DNA from: Paenibacillus xylanilyticus
GTDB lineage: Bacteria > Bacillota > Bacilli > Paenibacillales > Paenibacillaceae
Assembly: GCF_009664365.1 (NCBI RefSeq)
Contig: NZ_CP044310.1
Location: 1,685,001-1,749,000, forward strand
Reading direction: 5' to 3'
DNA length: 64,000 nucleotides
Made by a program: the position numbers and the translations under genes. The notes under the pieces are model-generated. The model ran no database searches. It saw only the letters and a program-made list of their open reading frames with translations, and was not told where the DNA came from. Positions 42,602-51,272 of this stretch are shown piece by piece. Every line of letters starts with the position of its first letter. Within the stretch, counting starts at the first letter, position 1.

Positions 42602-43117
42602 ATGAAAACAATAGAAGAATTCCTAACAAGCGATTGGTACAAAAAGGTTACGGCTGAACTTGTTCAGCTTAAACCAGATATCAAGTTTGTTGAACATGCC
42701 AATTATGAAGCAGAGTTATTAATGGATTCCTATAGAGAACGGATGTATACTCTGCACGGCTTCGGTATCTCGTCTCCAACAGAGGAAGAATGCGTTCAGT
42801 GGATCATGGAGCAATTGGCCCAGGACAAGGAAAATATTATGTCTTATGTTGTTGCTCGTCTAACATTCAGTGAGCAGCTGGAAGATGACCCGGACGGGGA
42901 ATTTCGGGAAGGCGAGGAGCTTAATGAGGGGGATAAATCTGAAGTAGTCGAGATTTTGGGTTTTACAAGATCAGTCATCGCTGACACCGTTATTGAATAT
43001 GATCTGGTCAAAAATCATCCCAAACTGTTAACCGGATATTTCAAACGTACGCGAATTCCAGGCGCAGCTAAATTCTCATCCCAAATTAAAAAAGTATACG
43101 CTTCAATCAAGAATTAA
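42602..43117 (+). CDS. Protein of unknown function, 171 residues
   Basis: A soluble acidic protein: MKTIEEFLTSDWYKKVTAEL, then FVEHANYEAELLMDSYRERMYTLHGFGISSPTEEECVQWIMEQLAQDKENIMSYVVARLTFS. An Asp/Glu-rich loop (EDDPDGEFREGEELNEGDKSE) and a basic C-terminus (YFKRTRIPGAAKFSSQIKKVY) follow. No family is recognised. AGGAAAGGAGAATGAAGTA precedes the ATG. Confidence 0.7.
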   Translation: MKTIEEFLTSDWYKKVTAELVQLKPDIKFVEHANYEAELLMDSYRERMYTLHGFGISSPTEEECVQWIMEQLAQDKENIMSYVVARLTFSEQLEDDPDGEFREGEELNEGDKSEVVEILGFTRSVIADTVIEYDLVKNHPKLLTGYFKRTRIPGAAKFSSQIKKVYASIKN

Positions 43118-43315
43118 ACCTAAACCGAGCAGCTGCACACATATTTGAGCGAAAAGTTACATTCGTTGTGCAGTTCCTGAAATTTGTAAGCGTAGTCATT
43201 ACAATTTATGGTTTCTCTTTTTTACTACCAATGATTTGTTATGTTACGGACAACCTCGTGCACAACGAATAGTCAATGAACTACCAGGTATCATGATATT
43301 AGAGGAGGTCACCGA
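43118..43315. other. Spacer
   Basis: No gene is present. GCAGCTGCACAC near 43130 and TTCGTTGTGCAGTTCC near 43162 are partly complementary and could form a weak stem. AGAGGAGGTCACC at its end is the ribosome site of the small frame at 43316. Confidence 0.4.
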
Positions 43316-43420
43316 ATGAACAAGCATAGTGTTTATGAGACAAACAGCTTGTATATTAATCTCGCAAACAGGGCGAAGGTGTTTCCCGTAACTTTTGTTA
43401 TTAAGGCCAGAAAACTTTGA
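43316..43420 (+). CDS. Possible 34-residue small protein with very strong ribosome site
   Basis: TAGAGGAGGTCACCGA lies directly before ATG 43316, one of the best ribosome sites in the window. The peptide is basic and partly hydrophobic (MNKHSVYETNSLYINLANRA then KVFPVTFVIKARKL). It ends TTTGA immediately before the ATG at 43421. It may be a leader peptide coupled to the next gene, or the intact start of a gene that lost its 3' part. Confidence 0.4.
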   Translation: MNKHSVYETNSLYINLANRAKVFPVTFVIKARKL

Positions 43421-43438
43421 ATGAGAGGAAAAACCAGA

Positions 43439-44011
43439 ATGAACAATACATGGACCATTTGCATATCAGGAGATTATGATTTGAATTTTCTTATGTTTGT
43501 GGCAAGTTCACATGGACTGTTGACGGATGAATTCGGAGAAGGTACGTGGCCTTGGAGTCAATTTTCTAATGGTGGACGAAGTAATGAAAAGTTCAAAGGG
43601 CAGTGGAATGAGTTATGGGAACAATGTATCTATAAAAAAGGACTAATTAAAAGTGGAATCGAGCGAAGTTTGATTTTGGATCCCCCTGAATTTTCAATGA
43701 TTACAGACAAGAACGTGAGGGCTGTTCTAATCAATATGTGGCCATCTTTTATTAAATGGTGGAACATGCCTGCAGGCGGCCAAGCGGCGATGAACTACTG
43801 GGAAGGTGCGCCGAATCTTTTGTCTTATGTACAGGAATTTGAAAGTCAGATTGGAAGAAAAATCAAACCTTTTAAGTTAGATATTGATCTAGTGTACACA
43901 GGTTTAAGAGAACCCATTGAAGTGAATGAACAATATATGATCATGCCAGTTAAAATTGATTATTTATTGAACAGGGATTGGTGGATGAAGAGATTTGAAG
44001 AGCGTTATTAA
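43439..44011 (+). CDS. Protein of unknown function, 190 residues
   Basis: Soluble protein: MNNTWTICISGDYDLNFLMFVASSHGLLTDEFGEGTWPWSQFSNGG, with an aromatic-rich middle (FIKWWNMPAGGQAAMNYWEGAPNLLSY) and a C-terminus ending NRDWWMKRFEERY. No family is recognised. I chose ATG 43439 because GAGAGGAAA lies about 9 nt upstream; the in-frame ATG at 43421 would add six residues. Confidence 0.68.
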   Translation: MNNTWTICISGDYDLNFLMFVASSHGLLTDEFGEGTWPWSQFSNGGRSNEKFKGQWNELWEQCIYKKGLIKSGIERSLILDPPEFSMITDKNVRAVLINMWPSFIKWWNMPAGGQAAMNYWEGAPNLLSYVQEFESQIGRKIKPFKLDIDLVYTGLREPIEVNEQYMIMPVKIDYLLNRDWWMKRFEERY

Positions 44012-44087
44012 GTGTTTTTGAAGAAGCAGAAGCCGTCATACTAGACCAGCTACTGCGATTGAATAAATCTCGGAAGGAGATAGCTCA

Positions 44088-44510
44088 ATGAGACGAGTTG
44101 ACGTAGCCTATGCATTAATCCTGGATGATACCTCATCCAAAATTCTAATGGTCAAGAACAAAGGCAATGCCAGTTGGTCGCTGCCTGGTGGCGCGGTGGA
44201 AAAGGAGGAAACGTTGGATCAAGCAGCCATCAGAGAAGCCAAAGAAGAAACTGGTCTTGATGTAAAAGTCCAAGGGATCATTGCCATCAATGAATGTATA
44301 TTTGAGAAAAAGCAGGAGCATGCCATCTTCTTCACGTTTAGAGCTGAGGTTATTGGAGGAAGCTTAGAGCTTGTAAGGCCTCATGAAATATCCGAAATTG
44401 CCTGGATGGATGTGGACAAGGCTGGTGAGCTAATGCCGTATTATAAGGATGGCATACGGAGTCTAGTCGAAGGAAATGAGATTCCTTATTATGACCAAGG
44501 GAGAAAGTAA
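44088..44510 (+). CDS. NUDIX hydrolase
   Basis: 140 residues. The Nudix box is complete: GGAVEKEETLDQAAIREAKEETGLDVKVQGI (GX5EX7REUXEEXGU). The family hydrolyses nucleoside diphosphates linked to other groups; the substrate is not predictable. GGAAGGAGATAGCTC precedes the ATG. It begins a series of small + strand genes with short gaps. Confidence 0.92.
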   Translation: MRRVDVAYALILDDTSSKILMVKNKGNASWSLPGGAVEKEETLDQAAIREAKEETGLDVKVQGIIAINECIFEKKQEHAIFFTFRAEVIGGSLELVRPHEISEIAWMDVDKAGELMPYYKDGIRSLVEGNEIPYYDQGRK

Positions 44511-44544
44511 TGCAGTTAAACTCTTCTAGAAACGGAGTGATCCT

Positions 44545-45087
44545 ATGATCGTTATGATTAATGGAGCGTTCGGTTCCGGCAAAACGTCGGCAGCAAAGAT
44601 GCTCCAACCCTTAATCAACAATAGTATGATATACGACCCTGAAGAAATAGGTTATATGATCAGAAAACTCATTCCGGAGGAATACCGGGAAGAGAATGAG
44701 CGTACGGATGATTTTCAGGATATTGAACTATGGAGAGTTCTAACCGTGAAGACGGCCGTAGAAGTAAGGCGGAAATATAACAAGCACCTAATCGTTCCCA
44801 TGACTATTTATAAAGAAGAGAACTTTAACCACATCTATAACGGATTCAAAGCCATTGACGAAGAGTTATATCATTTTTCGCTTGTGGCTACTGAAGAAAC
44901 GATATACAAGCGGTTAGCTAAACGCGGAGATGAATTTGGAGGCTGGCAGTATCAACAAGCGCCGAAGGTTGTTGATGCTCTGAAGGATGATAAGTTTGGA
45001 ATACACCTGATAACGGATCATCTTGAGACTAGTGAGGTTGTAGATATCATATTGAGGAAGATAGACCAACATCATAATCATACCTAG
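44545..45087 (+). CDS. TmrB-like P-loop ATPase
   Basis: 180 residues. Walker A GAFGSGKTSAAK lies at residues 7-18. The context NNSMIYDPEEIGYMIRKLIP and DDFQDIELWRVLTVKTAVEVRRKYNKHLIVPMTIYKEENF matches the family of TmrB (tunicamycin resistance in Bacillus) and related kinases. Resistance is not shown. Ribosome site GGAGTGATCCT precedes the ATG. Confidence 0.85.
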   Translation: MIVMINGAFGSGKTSAAKMLQPLINNSMIYDPEEIGYMIRKLIPEEYREENERTDDFQDIELWRVLTVKTAVEVRRKYNKHLIVPMTIYKEENFNHIYNGFKAIDEELYHFSLVATEETIYKRLAKRGDEFGGWQYQQAPKVVDALKDDKFGIHLITDHLETSEVVDIILRKIDQHHNHT

Positions 45088-45129
45088 CTAACTAATAGAT
45101 AAAAGTGAAGAATGGTGGTGTGAGTCTCC

Positions 45130-46125
45130 TTGCTCAACTTACAGAAAACGGAGGATAAATCATTCAATGAACTGAATGATTATGTTTTACGGGTTAAAAA
45201 CGAGCTATCTGCTACAGCAGCTGCAACCTGCATTATTCATCATGACCGAATCGTGAATGAATGGTACTCAGGAGTACATACCGAATCCACAGGCAGTCGA
45301 TTAGTTGATGAGGAATCTCAATTTCATGTGGCATCGGTTCGAAAGACATATTTAGGACTTGCCATCAGTCTTGCCTTATATGAAGGGAAGATTTGCAGCA
45401 TAGATGTTGATGTTGCCGACTATTTGGATGATATGGATACAGTGGTAGTGGGAAACACAACGATAAGACATCTGCTAACACACACCCATGGTTTGGGTGA
45501 TCTCCATCATCGATTGTTTTTGCCAGGGACGGACTGGAAATACAATAATGTTGGAGTCAATCTGCTCATTAGGATCATCCGAAAATTATATCAGATGCCA
45601 CTATCTCAACTACTTGAAGAACGTGTATTTACGCCCATGGGTTTTAGTCATACCGGTTGGAGAAAGGAACCGAATGAAAAGTTAGTTTGGCTCAATGAAC
45701 AATATAACGATAATCAAGGCGATGAAGCCAACTTATTTGTGAGTACCAAGGAATTGGCCTACTGGGGTTATTTGCATTTGAAAAGGGGCGCCATGCATGG
45801 GCAGCAAATACTGCCGAGAGAAGTTTTTGAGCAAGCGACAACAATCATTAGTCCTCCAGATCTCGAACACCAATTACCGAGAAACGGTTTCTTTTGGTTT
45901 GTGCAGGATGAGCCGCGTGCTATGACGGAACTCGGGAATGAGCTTCCATCCGGTTCTTTTCAATCCTTGGGCATCACCGGCTGTGCCTGCCTTGTCATTC
46001 CGAAGTATAGAACAGTAGCGGTTAGAATGTATAATCAAACCGGATCCAATCCAGCAGGATATGATTATCTAGAGGATATCAAAACATTTGGAAATCTAGT
46101 TAACAAATGCGCCCGAGATCTATAA
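45130..46125 (+). CDS. Serine hydrolase, class C beta-lactamase family
   Basis: 331 residues from TTG 45130 with GGTGTGAG upstream. The S-x-x-K motif is Ser-Val-Arg-Lys in FHVASVRKTYLGLA. LLTHTHGLGD and WKYNNVGVNLLIRII supply the Tyr-x-Asn motif. TGCACLVIPKYRTVAVRMYN is near the C-terminus. No signal peptide is present, so it is probably intracellular and not a beta-lactam resistance enzyme. Confidence 0.85.
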   Translation: MLNLQKTEDKSFNELNDYVLRVKNELSATAAATCIIHHDRIVNEWYSGVHTESTGSRLVDEESQFHVASVRKTYLGLAISLALYEGKICSIDVDVADYLDDMDTVVVGNTTIRHLLTHTHGLGDLHHRLFLPGTDWKYNNVGVNLLIRIIRKLYQMPLSQLLEERVFTPMGFSHTGWRKEPNEKLVWLNEQYNDNQGDEANLFVSTKELAYWGYLHLKRGAMHGQQILPREVFEQATTIISPPDLEHQLPRNGFFWFVQDEPRAMTELGNELPSGSFQSLGITGCACLVIPKYRTVAVRMYNQTGSNPAGYDYLEDIKTFGNLVNKCARDL

Positions 46126-46191
46126 TTCTGAAAGTTGATCTACAGAATCATACAAGGGTATAGACAGTGGCGAAAGGAGGACAGCCCTATT

Positions 46192-46566
46192 ATGGAAAAC
46201 GTATCAGAACGAATTCAATTGCAATCCATACAATCCCTCAAATCAACCATCCTTAAACTCGAAAATGCCCTGGCTCAGATGACTAAGAAAGGGGCAAATA
46301 CGACTTTAATAGAAAAGAGACTCAAGGCTCTTCGTATTGGCTTATCTATGCTGGAGAATGTGTGGAATCACAAACCTCATCCATATACTCGGGGAGATGT
46401 GATTGAAGCTCGCAGTGTTCTTACGGGTTTAATGCCATCCATTGACAACTCACTTGCTAAGGCTAAGGAAGGCAGTCCTCAGAGAACTCTTCTAATAAGG
46501 AGAATCCAAGCATTGGAACTGGCTGTCCAGGCGATGGATGATCTAATGAAGGAGGAACACCAGTGA
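46192..46566 (+). CDS. Small helical protein of unknown function
   Basis: 124 residues, mostly alpha-helical and probably coiled: RIQLQSIQSLKSTILKLENALAQMTKKGANTTLIEKRLKALRIGLSMLENVW. A second similar helical pair (GLMPSIDNSLAKAKEGSPQRTLLIRRIQALELAVQAMDDL) suggests an internal duplication. No family is recognised. ATG 46192 follows GAAAGGAGGACAG. Its stop overlaps the methyltransferase start by four bases (GTGA), implying coupling. Confidence 0.75.
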   Translation: MENVSERIQLQSIQSLKSTILKLENALAQMTKKGANTTLIEKRLKALRIGLSMLENVWNHKPHPYTRGDVIEARSVLTGLMPSIDNSLAKAKEGSPQRTLLIRRIQALELAVQAMDDLMKEEHQ

Positions 46567-47300
46567 ACAGTTATTATGGAGAACTTTGTACGAAGATATA
46601 TGAAAGCGATAAATCGTTAGCCGAAGGCAGAGAGCTTGATTTTTACCTTTTGTTTGCTGACAGAAAAGATATGCGTGTGCTTGAACCCATGTGTGGAAAC
46701 GGAAGAATGCTGATCCCTTTTATGCAGCGTGGAATACAGATAGAGGGTTTCGATATATCCGAAGATATGCTGAAGGTATGTAGAGAAAAAGGTGACCGAT
46801 TAAATCTGAAGCCTCATGTATATTATCAAAAGATTGAAGATTTCGTAAGCTCCGACCAATTCGATTTGATTATGATTCCATTTGGATCGTTCTCGCTGCT
46901 TCCCAGTGAATTAGTGAACCAAAGCCTGGCCAATCTGCAATCTGCGCTTAAGGCTGATGGGAAATTTCTATTGACGATTATGTTAAAAGGGAACGACGTG
47001 GAAGAGATTCCAGAATGGAGAGAAACGGATCGGAAGGTTGTAAACGATGAATTAATTGTTTTATCCAAAAAAGTTCAGTATCGCAAAGAGCAATCCATGC
47101 TCGTAACGGAGCTGAAATATGAGTTAGTCAAAGACGACAAAATTGAAAAGACAGAAGTCATGAACTTCCCTCTTCGTTTGTATGATATGAAGGAGTTTGA
47201 AGACATTCTTAGAGCAAATGGATTTCAACATATTCATTTGCATGAAGTGAAGGACGGGTATGGGGAAGGCACCTATTTTCAAGTGTTTGAATGTTCCTGA
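46563..47300 (+). CDS. Class I SAM-dependent methyltransferase
   Basis: 245 residues from GTG 46563, with GGAGGAACACCA upstream. Motif I reads RVLEPMCGNGRMLIPFMQRGIQIEGFDISEDML, which fits the SAM-binding loop and acidic residue. Motif IV lies at FDLIMIPFGSFSLL. The substrate is unknown. It is translationally coupled to the preceding small helical protein, which may be a partner. Confidence 0.9.
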   Translation: MNSYYGELCTKIYESDKSLAEGRELDFYLLFADRKDMRVLEPMCGNGRMLIPFMQRGIQIEGFDISEDMLKVCREKGDRLNLKPHVYYQKIEDFVSSDQFDLIMIPFGSFSLLPSELVNQSLANLQSALKADGKFLLTIMLKGNDVEEIPEWRETDRKVVNDELIVLSKKVQYRKEQSMLVTELKYELVKDDKIEKTEVMNFPLRLYDMKEFEDILRANGFQHIHLHEVKDGYGEGTYFQVFECS

Positions 47301-47370
47301 TCCGATCTTAGCCAGGGAGTACTTAGATAATCAGTATTATGGTCAAATGATTCGAAAGGAGTGATGTGGT

Positions 47371-47427
47371 ATGAAAAACATGAATTCGAGCAGCATGGAC
47401 AGTGATCTAAGAGGTGTTTGGATTTAA
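47371..47427 (+). CDS. Possible 18-residue peptide or truncated gene start
   Basis: GAAAGGAGTGATGTGGT lies before ATG 47371. The frame MKNMNSSSMDSDLRGVWI then stops at 47425-47427. The ribosome site is good but the peptide is very short. It could be the start of a gene lost by deletion, since the spacer between the methyltransferase and the next GNAT gene is otherwise empty. Confidence 0.25.
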   Translation: MKNMNSSSMDSDLRGVWI

Positions 47428-47482
47428 CACAGGGGAATGATGAAGTGATTCCTCTGCGTAATTTGGGTAGGAGGAATCTAAT

Positions 47483-47926
47483 ATGGAAATTAGTCTGAAG
47501 CCTGTAACCGTTCACAACTGGTATAGTTGCACCCAATTGGAAGTAGCGGAGGATCAAAAACGAGTATTCCCGGCCCCGGTCGTATACTGGATTGCTGAAT
47601 CCAAGTTTGTCCCTGAATTTCAACCCATGGCGATATATCTCGGTGCAAGTATCATTGGATTTCTTGTGTATTGTACAATACCGGATCATGAAGGAGACTA
47701 CTGGATACCAGCTCTAATGATTGATGGGCAATATCAGGGAAAAGGTTATGGAAAAGAATCGATGAAACAATTGATCGCATTAATGAGAGAATCATTGAAC
47801 TGCCAGAAAATTATGATAGGACATAGAGCTGAAAATGCTGTTGCAGGTCATTTATATGAATCTCTGGGATTTAAAAGAGTAAGTGAAGAGTTAATTGACG
47901 GTGAAGTCGTTCGTGTTCTGACTTAA
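47483..47926 (+). CDS. GNAT-family N-acetyltransferase (spermidine acetyltransferase-like)
   Basis: 147 residues. WIPALMIDGQYQGKGYGKESMKQLIALM is the acetyl-CoA loop; AENAVAGHLYESLGFKRVSEELIDGEVV is the end of the fold. It resembles Bacillus BltD/PaiA-like polyamine acetyltransferases, but the substrate is not certain. TAGGAGGAATCTAAT precedes the ATG. Confidence 0.88.
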   Translation: MEISLKPVTVHNWYSCTQLEVAEDQKRVFPAPVVYWIAESKFVPEFQPMAIYLGASIIGFLVYCTIPDHEGDYWIPALMIDGQYQGKGYGKESMKQLIALMRESLNCQKIMIGHRAENAVAGHLYESLGFKRVSEELIDGEVVRVLT

Positions 47927-47980
47927 AATGAGATAAAGAATAACGAAAGACATTAAGCTGAAAAATTGGGAGATTAAAAA

Positions 47981-48511
47981 ATGAGTAAAAGTCTATACAT
48001 CATATCTGGACCCGCAGGAGTTGGGAAATCCACAACGTCAAAAATGCTAGTTCAAACTTTAATTAAAAGTGCGTATATTTCTGGAGATGAGGTTAGTCAT
48101 ATCCCAGTGAAAGGACGGGGTAAACCCTGGTTAGACAAAGAAACAAACGACTTAACATGGAAAAACATATCCTCTTTGACAACGAATTTAATAGATTATG
48201 GTTATGATGTAGTTGTTGACTATGTGGCTTTTCCAGAAGACATCGATGGATTGATAAAAGAATTAGCAAATTATGATGTGAGAATAGTCTATGTGGTACT
48301 AATGGTAGATCGTCAAACGATTATGTATAGAGACAGTTTAAGAGCAGCTGCAAATCAAATGAAAGAAAGAAGCATAATACTGCTCAATGAATTTGAAAAC
48401 AACTCCAATCTAAAAGAAGAGAATAAATTATATACGAGCAATTATACGGAAGAACAGCTACCTGAGATCGTTCATGAAATTATTAATAACGATAAGTACA
48501 GATTGAGATGA
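47981..48511 (+). CDS. AAA-type P-loop kinase
   Basis: 176 residues. Walker A GPAGVGKSTTSK lies at residues 10-21. DVVVDYVAFPEDIDGLIKELANYDVRIVYVVLMVDRQTIMYRD fits small-molecule kinases of the shikimate/zeta-toxin type. No antitoxin gene is adjacent. Function unknown. GGGAGATTAAAAA precedes the ATG. Confidence 0.82.
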   Translation: MSKSLYIISGPAGVGKSTTSKMLVQTLIKSAYISGDEVSHIPVKGRGKPWLDKETNDLTWKNISSLTTNLIDYGYDVVVDYVAFPEDIDGLIKELANYDVRIVYVVLMVDRQTIMYRDSLRAAANQMKERSIILLNEFENNSNLKEENKLYTSNYTEEQLPEIVHEIINNDKYRLR

Positions 48512-48564
48512 TTCGAGTTTGTGCTTCGAGTTTGAGGTTTAGCCCCAATTAAGGAGGTATTACA

Positions 48565-48999
48565 TTGTCCATTCCTAATTTACTCGTTCGTGAAGCTGTG
48601 AAGGAAGATGTACCATTTTTGATCGAATTGAATGATCAATTTAATAGAGTTCGTCGAAGCCGGGGAGAGGTGGAAACGGACCTTTTAAATGGAAGAGAAG
48701 TTATTATAGTAGCTGTAATGGAAGAGCAAGTCGTTGGATTTGCATGCGGACAGATCTATAAATCGTTTTGCTATGCAGAGCATCAGGCTGAGATCACTGA
48801 AATGTACATACAAGAATCCGCACGCAGGAATGGATTGGCCGGAATGATGATTGAACGACTGGAAGGGATTTTTAATCATTCGGGAGTGAAGCACATCAAA
48901 ATTTTGACAGGAAATAAGAATGCTAAGGCGATAAAAACATATGAAAAAGCAGGTTATGACCGGGAGGATGAATTCGTATTTGCTAAGGAATTGAAGTGA
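48565..48999 (+). CDS. GNAT-family N-acetyltransferase
   Basis: 144 residues from TTG 48565 with AAGGAGGTATTACA upstream. ITEMYIQESARRNGLAGMMIERLEGIF is the acetyl-CoA loop, with N in place of the usual K in RxxG(L)A. LTGNKNAKAIKTYEKAGYDREDEFVFAKEL is the typical C-terminus. Substrate unknown. Confidence 0.88.
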   Translation: MSIPNLLVREAVKEDVPFLIELNDQFNRVRRSRGEVETDLLNGREVIIVAVMEEQVVGFACGQIYKSFCYAEHQAEITEMYIQESARRNGLAGMMIERLEGIFNHSGVKHIKILTGNKNAKAIKTYEKAGYDREDEFVFAKELK

Positions 49000-49047
49000 T
49001 TTTTCAGAATTGTATTAAATATTTACTAAAGGAAGGTGAGTTGAAAA

Positions 49048-49548
49048 GTGTCACGTTACCATTTTTACCCCATGACCAAGGATAGAGCCATACAGATTTC
49101 AAAGTGGCAGTACGAATATCCGTACTCGCTGTATGACATGGATAGTAGTGAGGACAGCATTTTGGAGTTGATGAATGGAGAATATTATTACGCGTTAGAC
49201 GAACACGATGATCTAATCGGTTTTATATGCGTAGGCGGATCAGCACGGGTACCAGGCGGATATGCAGCGGGCATCTATACAGATCTGAGGAAGTTAGATA
49301 TTGGGTTAGGATTGAAGCCCGACATGACGGGAAACGGCAAAGGTCAGGGGTTTCTATCAGAGGTCCTTTCCTTTTTGAACAATCAATTTAGTGGTCGAGA
49401 GTATCAATTAGTCGTTGCAGCATTTAATGAGAGAGCTATCAAGGTGTATGAGCGGATTGGTTTTGTGAAAGAAACACATTTTATGAGCAAGTATGAAGAG
49501 AAGGAATTAGAGTTCATTTCGATGAGCTATATTAAGAAAAATGTGTAA
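49048..49548 (+). CDS. GNAT-family N-acetyltransferase
   Basis: 166 residues from GTG 49048 with GGAAGGTGAG about 9 nt upstream. LDIGLGLKPDMTGNGKGQGFLSEVLSFL is the acetyl-CoA loop, and VVAAFNERAIKVYERIGFVKETHF the terminal strand and helix. Substrate unknown. Confidence 0.88.
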   Translation: MSRYHFYPMTKDRAIQISKWQYEYPYSLYDMDSSEDSILELMNGEYYYALDEHDDLIGFICVGGSARVPGGYAAGIYTDLRKLDIGLGLKPDMTGNGKGQGFLSEVLSFLNNQFSGREYQLVVAAFNERAIKVYERIGFVKETHFMSKYEEKELEFISMSYIKKNV

Positions 49549-49582
49549 AGGGGTATACCAACTTTAATTTTGGAGGTTTACT

Positions 49583-49978
49583 ATGGTAACGGTAAAACTA
49601 CATACAGAGAAACCGATCTCACCATCCGAAATAATGAGTCTTTATCACGATGCTGGTTGGTGGCCTGATCGGGACAATGACGGGATATTAAAATTACTTT
49701 CGTCTGGTATAGCGGTAGGAGCTTGGGAAGGTGATGTCTTAGTTGGTTTCTCTAGAGCTATTTCCGATGGAGTATTCCGAGCATATATAGAAGATGTTGT
49801 TGTATTAAGCAGTTACCGAAATAAAGGGATAGGTAAACTAATGATTGAAAGGCTTCTGGATGAATTGAAGGATATTGATGTCATTAGTTTATTTTGCAGT
49901 GAAGATTTGGCTGGCTTTTACGAGGAGACCGGATTTAAAAAGACCAAACAGATTGTGATGCACTATAAAAAGGAGTAG
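49583..49978 (+). CDS. GNAT-family N-acetyltransferase
   Basis: 131 residues, a minimal GNAT domain: VGFSRAISDGVFRAYIEDVVVLSSYRNKGIGKLMIERLLDEL (motif A with RNKGIG) and LFCSEDLAGFYEETGFKKTKQIVMHYKK. GGAGGTTTACT precedes the ATG. Third of three consecutive acetyltransferase genes. Confidence 0.9.
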   Translation: MVTVKLHTEKPISPSEIMSLYHDAGWWPDRDNDGILKLLSSGIAVGAWEGDVLVGFSRAISDGVFRAYIEDVVVLSSYRNKGIGKLMIERLLDELKDIDVISLFCSEDLAGFYEETGFKKTKQIVMHYKKE

Positions 49979-50029
49979 CAAGTATTTAACGACATAAGTA
50001 TCAGATCACTGTTTTCGAAAGGAGTATTT

Positions 50030-50638
50030 ATGATAAACGATGCAAGGCTTAATTTCATATTGAGTTCAAAAGAATATCTGCCATACCTCCCTGAATTGCT
50101 GGAAGGAATCCAAGATATCAACTGGCCTAATGCATATCGTATCGTTGAATTTTTGAATAAGCATGATGTGGAAGTAGCTCCTTATGTGAAAACAATTTTA
50201 TTAACTGAGGATACGGTATGGAGATACTGGATGCTTACCAAGCTAGTCTCAAAGTGGTCAAAAAATACCGTTGAAATAGTCAAAAGTGAACTTCTTGTCA
50301 TTGCGGAACTATTGGATATCTATGAAGAGACTGATCTGGAGTCTCTGGATATTCTATTGACAAAGGGAATCGTGGATTGGACTGATGTTAGGTCAATGGT
50401 CGTAGCAAAAGAAGAAACAATACATAGTGGATTGTCAGGCTTCACGACAGAACAAATAGAAGAATTTAATGAGCTTGAAAACCTTAGACAGGAAATAATA
50501 CAAACAGACATTAGCTTATTTTCACGATATGTCCATGAAAATGAGCAAACATTGAAAATGAAAAATAAATATGCGACATTATCAAATTACCTTGTTTCTT
50601 TAGAAAGCTTGAAAATTAAACATATAGGCACCGATTAA
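50030..50638 (+). CDS. DUF5071-domain protein
   Basis: 202 residues. EYLPYLPELLEGIQDINWPNAYRIVEFLNKHDVEVAPYVKTILLTEDTVWRYWML matches the HEAT-like DUF5071 domain in its first 110 residues. A longer helical C-terminus (TTEQIEEFNELENLRQEIIQTDISLFSRYV) follows; most members I recall are shorter, so this may be a variant or extended form. Function unknown. AAAGGAGTATTT precedes the ATG. Confidence 0.78.
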   Translation: MINDARLNFILSSKEYLPYLPELLEGIQDINWPNAYRIVEFLNKHDVEVAPYVKTILLTEDTVWRYWMLTKLVSKWSKNTVEIVKSELLVIAELLDIYEETDLESLDILLTKGIVDWTDVRSMVVAKEETIHSGLSGFTTEQIEEFNELENLRQEIIQTDISLFSRYVHENEQTLKMKNKYATLSNYLVSLESLKIKHIGTD

Positions 50639-50669
50639 CCATTAGCATCTTAAATATGGAGGGATTAAT

Positions 50670-51212
50670 TTGTTTCCGTTTCAAGTGAATGAATCGATAG
50701 TAATCAATCTAATTCAACCGCAAGAAAGAGATGAACTGTACACATTAATTGATGAGAACAGAATGCATCTTCGAGAATGGTTGCTATGGGTGGATAAGCG
50801 GCAATCCCCAGAAGACTTAGATCCAGTAATAGAGATGTGGAAACAAAATTATGAAGATCAAAACGGCTTTGATGCTGGCTTGTGGTTCGATGGTAAACTG
50901 GTTGGAATGATCGCATTACATTATATTGATTGGAAGAATAAAGTAACTAGTATTGGATATTTTTTAGCGGCATCAGCGGAAGGTCAAGGGATTATTACCA
51001 AAAGTATCACAAGGCTACTGGATGTCTTATTCAATGAAATGAAATTAAATCGTGTAATTATACAATGTGCAGAAACTAACCTTAAAAGCAGATCGATACC
51101 AAAACGGGTTGGTTTCATCAATGAGGGGATTTCTAGAGAAGCGCAATGGCTTCATGATCATTATGAGAATATTGTTACATATAGTATGTTATCGAGTGAT
51201 TGGAATCGGTAG
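50670..51212 (+). CDS. RimL/YdaF-type ribosomal-protein-like N-acetyltransferase
   Basis: 180 residues from TTG 50670 with GGAGGGATTAAT upstream. LYTLIDENRMHLREWLLWVDKRQSPED and SIGYFLAASAEGQGIITKSITRLLDVLF are typical of the RimL/YdaF branch. CAETNLKSRSIPKRVGFINEGISREAQWLHDHYENIVTYSML completes it. Substrate unknown. Confidence 0.9.
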   Translation: MFPFQVNESIVINLIQPQERDELYTLIDENRMHLREWLLWVDKRQSPEDLDPVIEMWKQNYEDQNGFDAGLWFDGKLVGMIALHYIDWKNKVTSIGYFLAASAEGQGIITKSITRLLDVLFNEMKLNRVIIQCAETNLKSRSIPKRVGFINEGISREAQWLHDHYENIVTYSMLSSDWNR

Positions 51213-51272
51213 ATGTCACTAATCGTGTAGGGATGGGACTGTTAGTTAAATTTACGTATAGGTGGTCAAAAC

